Shown one piece after another: positions 54,150-64,000 of a DNA stretch of 64,000 nt. The stretch's first letter is position 1. Every line of letters begins with the position of its first letter. The position numbers and the translations under genes are program-made. The DNA is taken from NCBI GenBank assembly GCA_963920665.1, contig OY987267.1, positions 4,340,001 to 4,404,000 of the forward strand. The letters are read 5' to 3'. The notes under the pieces were generated by a model. That model did not search any database. It had not been told where the DNA came from and saw only the letters and a program-made list of their open reading frames with translations. Source of the DNA: Straminergon stramineum. Lineage: Eukaryota; Streptophyta; Bryopsida; Hypnales; Calliergonaceae.

Positions 54150-55616
54150 TTAAATAATTAAATATGAAAATTTAAAACAAATTTATTATGGTCTTTGTTA
54201 TATATAATCATTACTTGTAACACCATATAAGTTCTAAATATTTGTATAAATATTTCTTGAATGAATCACTTTATAGTGACTGTTCTTCTTTCTAAATAAT
54301 TTGATGGTTAATAAAGTAAAAGATTGTTATTAAAGTAAAAGATTGTTAATGACATAAAAAACAATCCAACTTTTTCTGCCGTTATATTTTTAGAATAATA
54401 ATATTGATTATAAAGTACAAAACTGAATGCTACAATTATTATAGGTTCAAAATCCTAAGTAAATATTAAGTGATATCATGGGCCATAAAAACCTTAATTG
54501 TAGAGATATATCCTTCAATTCTTTTGAAATTTTCTACATGCACAGGTTGATGTATAATAGAAGTATTTTTTTAGATATAGCTATGCCCATGAGATCCTAT
54601 ACATTTTAGTCTAGGATACTACTTTAGTATGTTTAGACATCAACTTCAATGTAATTGAATCCATTTTTGTGCATTAACCTACACATAGTAATAAAATTAA
54701 AATTAAAATTATACACTTATTTGTTTTTATTCTCCAAACAAAGTATTTAAGCTCTAATTCCACATATAATTAGCCTTGTAGCTAGAAGTAGACCCACAAA
54801 ATGCATCTTCCTTTAGAATACAATAGATTAGCTTTTGTTTAATAAATACATGCTAAAAAACCCTAAATAGTCTTTCACTTCCTACTGTTCCTAGCAACAT
54901 CTAATATATTTCTATATAAAAAGAATTTAATCTATAAAATAGATAGCATCTATTGGGTGAATGATGAATGTTTTTAAGACTTTATGTTGGAAGCTAAATA
55001 AAATGGATGATGTTATAGCCATATCTATTGGAAAACCAAAATTTGTCTATTTTTTAGAAATATTTTTTTCACCTAAAGAACTTCAAATCTATATTTGGCT
55101 TTGTACTACATTCTCTATAGAGTTGAGTTAGTTTAACATCTCAATTTCAAAACATGCTTAAAAAATTTGAATATTTCTCTAAAGGTGTATATAATGGTCT
55201 AAAACATCATACTACAAATCAAATTGCTATGTCATTCGAAAATCAGTAAACCATGGTTATAGACCCAAACATTCAAATTACAACAGAGTATTGAATTTTA
55301 GAAACTTTAGAAATTTTCTAATTAGAGTAGAAACTAGACTTGGCAAGCTTCATTTTTATTCGAAATTGGATTTATACTCAAAACAATTAATTTTAAGGCT
55401 ACAATTTAGATCAAGAATATGGAGCTAAAAGTTGCCAAAATATATTACATGTAGATCCATGGGAACTAATGAACATCTCTTGTGTAAAGAAGTCCAAAAC
55501 TATGGCAATTGATGAATTAAAATCCAACATCATTTATTAAAAATGAGTTTAGGCAACTCCAACAAAACTCTTGGGTTGAATTTTTTTTGCCATCCTATAG
55601 TTGTCCCCAAAGTCAT
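54150..55616. other. AT-rich intergenic DNA
   Basis: No gene recognised. A 20-bp unit (TTAAAGTAAAAGATTGTTA type) is repeated in tandem about twice at 54308-54347, close to the start of the hypothetical gene. Confidence 0.5.
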
Positions 55617-55621
55617 TTTAA

Positions 55622-56207
55622 CCCCTAAAGGACCACGGCACATTTTGGATGGAAATTGTCAGAAACTTCCACTTTTTAGGGCAGCAAGAAAAAAATGTTT
55701 TGTATTTGTTTTTTGTTTTTTTTCAAAATTCAACCATACAAATTTGTACCAGACTTCTTTGGGAACATGTGGGAAAATTTTTAGAAACTTTGACCGCATA
55801 GATTGAAAGATTATAGCTTTTGAAGTTAGGTGAAAAAAGTTTTTTCCAACCTTGCCCAACATGGCTTGCAAACTTTAACTCCTTCTAGAATGAGATTCTT
55901 ACAATAAACATGGTTATTTTTTTGACATTTGCATCTTGCATCATGTAAGCTATACACCCGCCAAATTTCAAAATCATAGGATGACTTTTGCTCATGCTAC
56001 CCCAAGTTGCCCGAGCTGCCCACAAAGTTTAGGGCAGCATAACTTTCGATCCGAGCACCCAATTGGAAAAAAAATTAGATTTTCAAGAAGGAGATTCATT
56101 GTTACACATCATATCCAAACTTCATGAACATCTGACTAAAATTGACTTCGTAGGAGCCTACTTGAGATTTCTTGCGTACATTGAACGGACTCTTGGTCCT
56201 TTAGGGG
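55622..56207. mobile_element. TTAA-flanked element with CCC-terminal inverted repeats (piggyBac-like ends)
   Basis: The 586-bp element begins CCCCTAAAGGACCA and ends TGGTCCTTTAGGGG. It is flanked by TTAA at 55618-55621 and 56208-56211; counting the TTAA and one further T/A pair, the inverted match is 19 bp and perfect. TTAA duplication with CCC/GGG termini is the hallmark of piggyBac-type transposition (some Sola elements also use TTAA). The interior is non-coding, with phrases such as GCATAACTTTCGATCCGAGC that resemble plant LTR sequence. It is non-autonomous if it is a transposon. Confidence 0.55.
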
Positions 56208-56212
56208 TTAAA

Positions 56213-59200
56213 TATACAAAAAGCCTTTGCAACTTCAATGTTAACCTTCAGAACATTTTAGTAGAGAACCATATTTAGGGTAACACATTTGACTCCCGGG
56301 ATACAAGTACTAAATACAATGAAGATCGATAGGTGACATACCAACAGGAATAGGCCGATGGTCTATTTTACTACATATAAATATAAATTTGGCAAGACAC
56401 ATGCCATCGAATTGAAATTTAACAATTAAAACCCTTCATTTGGATGTCATTTTAACATCTAAACTTTATTGTGCTCAAATACAATACTATGTAGGTAGTA
56501 TATGTGATTGTTTTGTTGCTTTTGAGATATATAAGATAGGAGGTCCATAAATCAACCATTTAAGGGTTGGAACTGAATTTTGGGGAGGTAGAGCATCATG
56601 AAATATTTTTTAGTAAATTTTCCTTGAAAGACAAGTGAAATTGGCATCTAACCCAAGTCGTTACATATTTTTTGGAGCTTTGTGGAATTTGTTACGAATT
56701 TCTGAAGTTGAAAAAAGTAGTCTTTTGTGGTCATCAAAAGCGACCACCTCCTGAAATGTGTAGAGTTGGTACATTGCAGAAAGTAAAATGTACCTCTGAG
56801 TCTTGATCACCTTTAATGCATAGTCGGAGTTCGAACCTCCTACCTTAGGAAGTACAATAATGATCCAAATTGGGAGTGTCATGTGTCATTGTATGGTCTA
56901 GCCATGCATGAAGTCAATTTTTTGTCACTAATGTATATCTCAATTTATATACCTTCTATGTCAAATTCACCAAAAAACACTATGTTGTATCAAAACATGA
57001 GCTTTCTAGATCTTTACTAATTAACCCACTAAGGAGTAAAAGTGTTTAGTGAATGCCTTTTATGGATACAATAAAAACAAAAATGTTCCAATTCTCTCAA
57101 GAATAATTATAATCATTTCTTGTTATCTACCTTGGTGATAGGACCACAACTTGTACGGTAAACCCCTATAGGTCCCTACTTCCAAAACGTAGAAGTGTTG
57201 TGGTCAAACTTGATTATAACTTTCAAAGTCTCTATTTGTGGTTTTGATTTAAATACCAGTATAGAAAACAAAGCCTAATAAGTTATATATCTACTCTATT
57301 TCAAGGCTTTACAAAATCCAAAAATTTAATGAGGTGTAGCAATAAGAAGCTCAATGTCTTAAAATCCAAATAAAACAATTATATTGGGTGTATTCCACTT
57401 GTATTTTCTTGTTGAAAATTGTTTTTTTTCGTTTCAATTATAAAATATTATTTCTGATTCTATCCTTCATTTTTAATTAAAATCCTAAGGTATTCTAATA
57501 TATGTTCTAATTGATATAATTTTATGCACATAATGCAATTTAGATATCATAATTATTCAATTTTCCATAAAAAATGATGTGAAGATGAAAATTTATAGAA
57601 AAAAAAATATTTATTCACACAAAAAATTATGAAAATTTTATCCATCAATTTGATAAAGAGTAAATTTAACTTGATAGTGGTGATTTGATTTGAAGGTCAT
57701 CATGTAGAATGTTTTGTGTGTAAGAAAAACAATTACTTGAAATTTTTTTATATTATTCTTGAACATGACTACTTGCACCTCTTGAAGAAATTTCAAGTTA
57801 AATAGATTGTTTTTGATATTTATCAATTAATTTTTCACATACCAATTTAAAGATTATTACATTTATAACTTATAATAGCTTATACAAAACTACTACCTAT
57901 AATAGAGATTTATTGTGTTGATAGGTACCACATAATATCATGCCACAAAAATATTGCATTGAAACTCGAATATGTTTGAGAATTCTCTACCAAAAAAAGG
58001 GGTTGTTTTCAATATTTTTTTTACATTTTTTGGCGCTTACTTACAACACCATTTTCAACACTAGAGTGTCGGAAAATGAGGTTTCATGAAATTTTCAAGA
58101 GTTTGACACTAAAGTGTCAAATCCAATTTCAATTTTTTTCCAACATTTAGGTATTGAAAAACATGTCAAAAAAATTTCAATTTTTTATTGTTTTGCATAG
58201 AAAACTTAGAAGTAATTTCACTAAGGTCCCAAAATTATAAAATAACTTTGTCTTCCTCTTGCCTTTCGGGAAATTTAAGTAAAAAAAGATTTTGGAGGGT
58301 TCTACACCTTGAAAGAAGAGATTAGATTTGAAGAAATGCTAACTAGACACTCCATCTTATATAAGTTACAAAATTTCTCTAATTTTGCAAAAGTTGTAAG
58401 ATACTAAAAATTCCATTGCTTGCATGTTAGTTCCCTTTAAGGCCCTTGGGTGTATGGGTGAGCAACTCAAAAAAATTCGATTTTTGTTTGTTGTGTTCTT
58501 CAATATTGTTTTCGATACTCTTTGTGACATTTTTATTTACAATCTTTTGAATGTACTAGGTTTGATACATTTGTGACATTGAGATTTTGCAACATTTCTT
58601 TAATACTTTAGTATTAGAAACTTGAAGAAAACAACATCCTTTGGGGTAGTATAAATTTAGTTCAAACTTCAAAGTTTGACCATATGCCAATGCACATAGT
58701 TCTTTAAAAGTTAACGCCTAAAGAACCAAAAGGTCACCAAGTGGCTTTTCCATTTACATTTGTAGAAATATTGAACTACAAACTTACTAACCAACCATGA
58801 TCAACAAAGAGACCCTAGCTAAATTTTTTGGCCTAAATTTGTTGATGCAATTCTATGAAGAAATGATGGATGTTGTGATCTTGGTGCATTTCTAGAGTTT
58901 GGAAATGGCATTGAGGGCGGGGTTGAGGGCCATCAAGATCTAACTAGGTAGAAGTAAAAGCGAGCAAGTATAACCATATGTTGACTAAATTTCATGGACA
59001 AGTCACTTCAAATCCTCATCTTTTTGTCCCACACCTCAAAATGATTTGAAAAACATTACAGATCAAAATCATGATGATATATACCTGTGGAAAAAATGAG
59101 AGTTTTTGGATCACTTATGAGGTCAGTTTGATTTTAACATATGTACAAAATACTACCCTATTTGAACATTTTTCATCAATCTTGTCAATGGTGGCATTTT

Positions 59201-59701
59201 CTCAAAAATTATGTGATTTTGTAGATCTTTTTTTTCATAGGAAAGCTACATAAGTCTTCTTTCATTTCAATGGTGGTGATCATTGATATTATTCCTCACA
59301 AATGAGGAATTATGCTTGTTACAAGAGTTAGTCAAGAAAACCACAGCTACATTCTTTTAAGGGTTAATAGACTCCATGTACAAATGTTGATATGCTTATT
59401 CAAACACTTCCAAAAGTGAGGACCGATTTACACCAAGGCTAAGCCAAAGACCACAAGCATTTTAGGATACCCCACTTTGTTAAAAGGGAGTCATGTGACA
59501 ATGTAAACCAAGAGTCCAGGACAAAAAATAATAATGACACTTTGCATGGTCTTTGTACAAACCCAAGAGAGACCACAATTGCACTAGATCTGACATTTTC
59601 AATAGCAAGATCAATTAAACGGACAAAATCTATGGTTGTGATGTTCTAATCCACCATAGAAATCCATTAGGTGTACCTCAAAGAGATGGCCAAGAAAAAA
59701 G
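56213..59701. other. AT-rich intergenic DNA, no gene seen
   Basis: Frames are short and broken on both strands. No terminal repeats, RNA genes or domains were recognised. Confidence 0.5.
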
Positions 59702-59929
59702 CCTCGTTAGAAATTGTCAAAACATTATCTACTTTGACTTTGTAGGATTCCAAGTAGACTTCTCATCCATGAAAAATGGCATGGGCCTTGGCCAAAGTGT
59801 AAACCCGGGACCACACCTCGTTAGAAATTGTCAAAACATTATCTACTTTGACTTTGTAGGATTCCAAGTAGACTTCTCATCCACGAAAAATGGCATGGGC
59901 CTTGGCCAAAGTGTAAACCCGGGACCACG
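59702..59929. repeat. Tandem duplication of a 114-bp unit
   Basis: Two adjacent copies, 59702-59815 and 59816-59929, are identical except for a few T/C differences (CCATGAAAA against CCACGAAAA, and CCACAC against CCACGC at the junction). The near-identity points to a recent duplication. A short open frame spans both copies but shows no domain. Confidence 0.9.
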
Positions 59930-60450
59930 CCTCTCTCTCCACCAATCCCTACTTTTATAATTCAAGAAGGCCTATGGTCCGACCCCGGTGTTAACCGGCC
60001 CTGAGATGACGCGGACCAGGTATGCGTCTAGTTGGCGAGGAAGGCACATACCCGCAGGGAACACAAATGCACGGCCACATACCCTGGTGGAACGACCTGG
60101 AGTTGGAACATACCCGGGTGCACAATATCCGGACAGTCACACACTCGGGCAATCGAAGATCCTACAAAGAAGAGCGCGCGACCACGGTATACCGGAGAAC
60201 GGGATTCGGGGCCTAGCAAAGCAAATGCCGCGGTCCCCTTCACGATTTGCATTCTTCCTCAGTTTCTGCGTTTCCGCAGATTGAAGAATCTCAGCAAGCC
60301 TGCAGCTCCTTGCTGCAAGCCCGGGCTTTCTGTCTTCCTTAAGCTTACCAGAGCCATGATCTTTACGAACTGCACCACTTAACATAGCTCTCATTCAGCT
60401 TCAGCTGTTGTCGTCGCCAAGCACCTTCGCTGCTTCACAGTTTCGCAGCC
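59930..60450 (+). promoter_or_regulatory. Promoter and 5' UTR region of the PDI-like gene
   Basis: The sequence changes abruptly from AT-rich to GC-richer at about 59.95 kb and runs into the first coding exon at 60451. Three related words, CACATACCCGCAGG (60045), CACATACCCTGGTGG (60076) and AACATACCCGGGTG (60107), repeat within 80 bp. No TATA box was identified with confidence. The transcription start cannot be fixed from sequence alone. Confidence 0.4.
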
Positions 60451-63400
60451 ATGGTGTCCACCAGCAAAATCAAGTCCATAGACTTCTACAGGTTAGTTGT
60501 TCTCTTTCCCATTTTTCGGGATTACGATGCGCGATTTGATTAATGCGGGGGTTTTGGGCTAGGGTTCGGGTTGGAAGCTTAAGCTTAAGCTTTAGGGTTT
60601 ATGGTGAATGCACGCAACTCTCCTTCTTTAATTATGACGTTCCTAAAACATCTGCCACACTATCCTTGACTGTAGCACAGTCGTTACACATTTAGAATTT
60701 GTCGTAGTGAAAAAGTTCAGACCCCTGGTGGTGAGATTGAACAGGTTCAGTGTATCGCGTGGGGGAGATGTCTGCAAAGATTCTTATCTGGAAAATGGGA
60801 GAACTGCGGGGTTGTAATTTGGACAGCGTAGACCTAAATGGCAAGAATCGTTTGGATTTTTGGAAGGGTCCCCGTGAACAGTGGGGGGGAGAGAATGTCC
60901 TGATCCTTGTTCTGTAGAGTTTGCACAGAGCCTGCATTGGCGTGTTTATCAGATCATAGCCTTGAAAAATTCTCGCGGGCGGGGTTGCCTGTTAGGTTGG
61001 TGTGGCAGTTAGTTCTATTTGCAGTGGACTTGAGTGTCCATTGTTTTTGAAGATTAAAAGAAATGAATGAGCCTTCAGTTCCTGTAGCTCCGATTCAAGT
61101 CGTGGTTGTAGGAGTAAATCATGAGTGTGTAAATTGTGGTAGGTGCACGTGATCGCAGACAGTGTTCGATGTGGAATTTGGGACGAGTGCTGCTTAGGGA
61201 AAAGCTCCCCTGAAATGTACACCTCTGGTTCATTTTCTCCATAGAGGTGTACATTTCAGGGGCTGGTGTCTCCCGAGCAGCACTCGTTCCTCAAGGGGAA
61301 CTTGTCCTAACATGCGTTTTACTAACACACTGGGGGATATCGTTTGACACAGGAAAATACCAAGGGACCTAACTGAAGCGTCTCTATCTGGGGCAGGATT
61401 GTCGATCCTGGCTGCACTTTCAATGGTGTTCCTCTTTGGAATGGTAAAATTCTGAACTTTTTTGTGTCGCTGCTATCTATTGGTATGATAATCTGGTGAT
61501 CTTTTTTGTGAAGAGGACATTTTTAGTGGTTGCCATCATGTTTGGGGGAGTTTCTTGTGGCCGAAAAAAAACATGGTTGAACGCCTCTGTATGTAGTTAC
61601 TTTCTTTGATGGGGCTTCTGTTCATCTTTTGGAGTTGTAGTTCTGATTCTCGTCTATTATTTTAGCTTCTCATATGACGCTGTTTTGTTTGTCGGATGTG
61701 TAGGAGCTCAGTGCTTACTTGACGACTACCACATCAACCAGTGTCGTGGTTGACAGAAGTAGGGATGGAGACTATCTACGGATTGACTTCAACTTGAGGT
61801 TTTTGACTTTATTTCTTTTATTCGCTTTCAGTTGAAAGACATTTAAGAGCTTGAACAGACATTGTAGAATTATTTTTGGAATATCTAATATGTTCTACGA
61901 AGTAATGCGGAGTGCCAGAAGGAAAGGTGTTGGCTTTAAGGACATCGACACTTCCAGTTTACAGATAATGACCGGCTAGATCTGTAACGATGTGGGCTGT
62001 GGCGTGATTTTCTTTTTGTCTGCAGCTTTCCAGCTCTATCTTGTGAATTTGCTTCAGTGGATGTCAGCGATGTTTTAGGCACAGTAAGTTTCTTTTTTCG
62101 TGGTTCATTTAGAGACGTTACTTGCCAGGGTGCATAATTTACCTCAAATTGTTGAAGTGCCATCGTTACAAGTTTTGTGGGTTCTAAGGATGAGTTTTTG
62201 GATGCGTTCACTCAGCTGGGCCACAAGTAGTGCGTTTGTTTCTAGGAAATATCTATAAACTGCTTTGTTTTCAATTGACTGCAGCATAGATTCAATTTGA
62301 CAAAAACTGTAAGGAAGTACCCAATCGACCCACGATTGCAACGAATAGGAAACGAGTTTCATTCAGGGTCTGTACCGAAGATCAACAATCACGGTGACGA
62401 AGAAACCGGAGAAGATATGTTTGAGCACCTTGGGGAGGGTTCGGTGGATCTCAACAAGAACAATTTCGACTTATTCTCTAAGCAGTAAGATCTGCAGAAC
62501 TGTTTGCAGTATTTGTGCTTTTTCTTGCTCGTTTCTGGATTACAGGAACATCGATTTAGCATCTTGTTAGTATTTGTTCCTGGTCTTTTACTCTGTGTCG
62601 AAGACTTTCTCTTCAAAGTAGAAGAGTACTTTTAAGTGGTTGTCAGTACTTACCTTAAAAATGCTTTTGAGGTGCAGATAAATATCTGTTCGTTGGTGAT
62701 CTGCAGGTTCAATGTTCTGGTCGTCAATTTTTACGCCCCTTGGTGTCCGTGGAGCCAAAGACTGGTGAGTAAATCATGCACAGACTGTCATTGGTCTCGC
62801 TTTTCAAGAGCTTCATTTTCTAGTCACGTTTTTGTAGGGGAACCTTTGGGCGGTGCGAATATTGAATTAATCCTGATTACTTATCTGCTGGTCTGATACA
62901 TTGAACTCACTTACGGGTCAGTTCTCTCTTTAATATACGACTCCCTTTCTGGTGTCTTCATGAAGTTTCCGCTGTTGACAGCTAGCACATAAGATTAGCG
63001 TATGTGGAAGCGCAGGGATTTGATATTGGGTGCTAACTCTCTATGCAATTTGTTGTTTATCATTTTTTGCCTGTCAGAGACCTTCTTGGGAAAAAGCAGC
63101 CAAAATTATGGCAGACAGGTAATGCCCTCCGCTATGAAGTGTGGATTTGGGCGTGCATGAATTGAATGGTTTAGGGAGTTCAACAGATCATGAGGTAGTT
63201 TGAACTTGAATGTGAGAGCAGCATATAGGCCCTTGGTTGCCCAGTCGTGTGAAAAAGTGTTCGTGTGTACTGAATTAATACATTCCTCTATAACCTGGTT
63301 TACAGGTTTAATCCAGAGATGGATGGGAGAATTCTACTTGCAAAGGTTGACTGCACTATGAACATTGATCTCTGTAGATCGTAAGTTCCCCAAATTCTGT

Positions 63401-64000
63401 GCCCATATTTCGGTAAATATCTGGATGTTCTTGGGGTCAATCTTTGTCTTCTCCTGAGTTCATTGTGCGTAGAATTTATGTATTCAATCGAATTAGGTGA
63501 TAGCGTCTTCTAGATTGCTTGTTAGTATTGATTACGTCATAGGACAGAATATTTTGAGCCTAGAAGCTATTTGTGGAGCCACAGACGGACTTATGAATTC
63601 TGCTGTTTGCAGACACCACATTCAAGGTTATCCATCAATCCGCATTTTCCGTAAAGGCCATGACGTCAGGTGCTTAGATTTTCTCTGCATTACTATTTCT
63701 ACTCTATATCTTAAAATTGCAAGATGGTTTGTGTTCAAGTACGGAAGAGGTCGTGCATGCTACAAAGTATTTTGACACAATAGAGTCAAAGATGCTAGCT
63801 TGAATTGAAGGTTTTGAAGTATAATCTGGTGGCTAAGAGTGTTGTTGCTGCCCCATTGTTATCAGTTTACTGCACTCGCAACATCTTCAACATATCTTTC
63901 GCTCAGTATATTGCCTAACTGCTCTTGGAATGTGTGTGTTGTCCGTGCAAACTCTACATGGCTGAATAAATGACGGGTACTTGCTTTGGAACATCAGAGG
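60451..64000 (+). CDS. PDI-C type protein disulfide isomerase (PDIL5-3/5-4-like), 5' part
   Basis: Nine exons: 60451-60491, 61353-61443, 61704-61798, 62026-62083, 62285-62484, 62707-62764, 63078-63118, 63306-63380, 63613-63669. All are in consistent phase; about 239 residues are encoded before the window ends in an intron. The N-terminus (MVSTSKIKSIDFYRKIPRDL) is followed by a membrane span at about 24-45 (LSILAALSMVFLFGM) and the N-terminal ERGIC/Erv41-46-like lumenal part (DYLRIDFNLSFPALSCEFAS). A thioredoxin domain starts at about 162 with active site WCPWS at 174-178, and the cis-proline loop is HIQGYPSIRIF. The missing 3' part should complete the thioredoxin fold and carry the C-terminal ERGIC domain and second membrane span. 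This plant-conserved fusion resides in the early secretory pathway. The site is CxxS, not CxxC, so it is a monothiol form. Confidence 0.96.
61181..61290. repeat. Pre-miRNA-sized stem-loop in intron 1 of the PDI-like gene
   Basis: A perfect 20-bp inverted repeat (61207-61226 CCCCTGAAATGTACACCTCT and its exact complement at 61243-61262) encloses a 16-nt loop. A second, outer stem pairs 61181-61194 (GGACGAGTGCTGCT) with 61276-61290, with one bulge. Between the two stems lies an internal loop of 12 and 13 nt. The total is 110 nt, inside the intron 60492-61352. It could be a microRNA precursor, a tiny foldback element or an inverted duplication. Expression is unknown. Confidence 0.6.

Noticed and set aside
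59769..59960. 63-codon frame across the 114-bp tandem repeat
   Set aside because: Both halves are the same translated repeat and no domain is present; an incidental frame.

Overview
This is a nuclear window from a land plant. The genes are spliced with GT-AG introns, and there is a plant PDI-C type thioredoxin/ERGIC fusion and a plant two-RRM glycine-rich hnRNP. Plant-type telomere motifs (CCCTAAA) occur, and the transposon ends are typical of plants (CACTA termini, Stowaway-like termini). The intergenic DNA is very AT-rich and the genes are sparse. The long two-domain cyclic-nucleotide-binding gene suggests, by inference only, a lineage with motile sperm such as a bryophyte or other seed-free plant. 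The species cannot be fixed from this sequence.

Layout. 1-9.8 kb is intergenic: a CACTA transposon end with a palindromic subterminal array (to 1396), a Stowaway-like MITE (1866-2072), and a solo LTR with a perfect 5-bp target duplication (2977-4105). 9,851-11,709 (minus) is an hnRNP A/B-like RNA-binding protein in a GC-rich island. 12.2-15.8 kb is AT-rich with one CACTA-type MITE. 15,788-20,757 (minus) is the complete 18-exon gene for cytosolic phenylalanyl-tRNA synthetase alpha subunit, about 491 aa. 21-26 kb holds no recognised gene but two or three inverted-repeat elements. 26,243-46,985 (plus) is a 20.7-kb, 18-exon gene for a protein with two cyclic-nucleotide-binding domains, rebuilt here from phase-compatible exons; one exon carries an in-frame TGA. 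47-59 kb is AT-rich with one intact unknown ORF on the minus strand (53,649-54,149), one open fragment (51,358-51,708) and a TTAA-flanked inverted-repeat element. 59.7-60.4 kb is a tandem duplication and the promoter region of the last gene. 60,451 to the window end (plus) is the 5' part of a PDI-C/PDIL5-3/5-4-like disulfide isomerase, nine exons seen.

The genes are independent transcription units: RNA metabolism, translation, a possible cyclic-nucleotide sensor and ER protein folding. They are not a cluster. The most interesting items are the dual-CNBD gene with its huge insertion inside the second domain, the TGA in its thirteenth exon (nonsense mutation, or a 30-nt frame-preserving intron), two elements with piggyBac-like TTAA/CCC termini, and a pre-miRNA-sized hairpin in intron 1 of the PDI gene.
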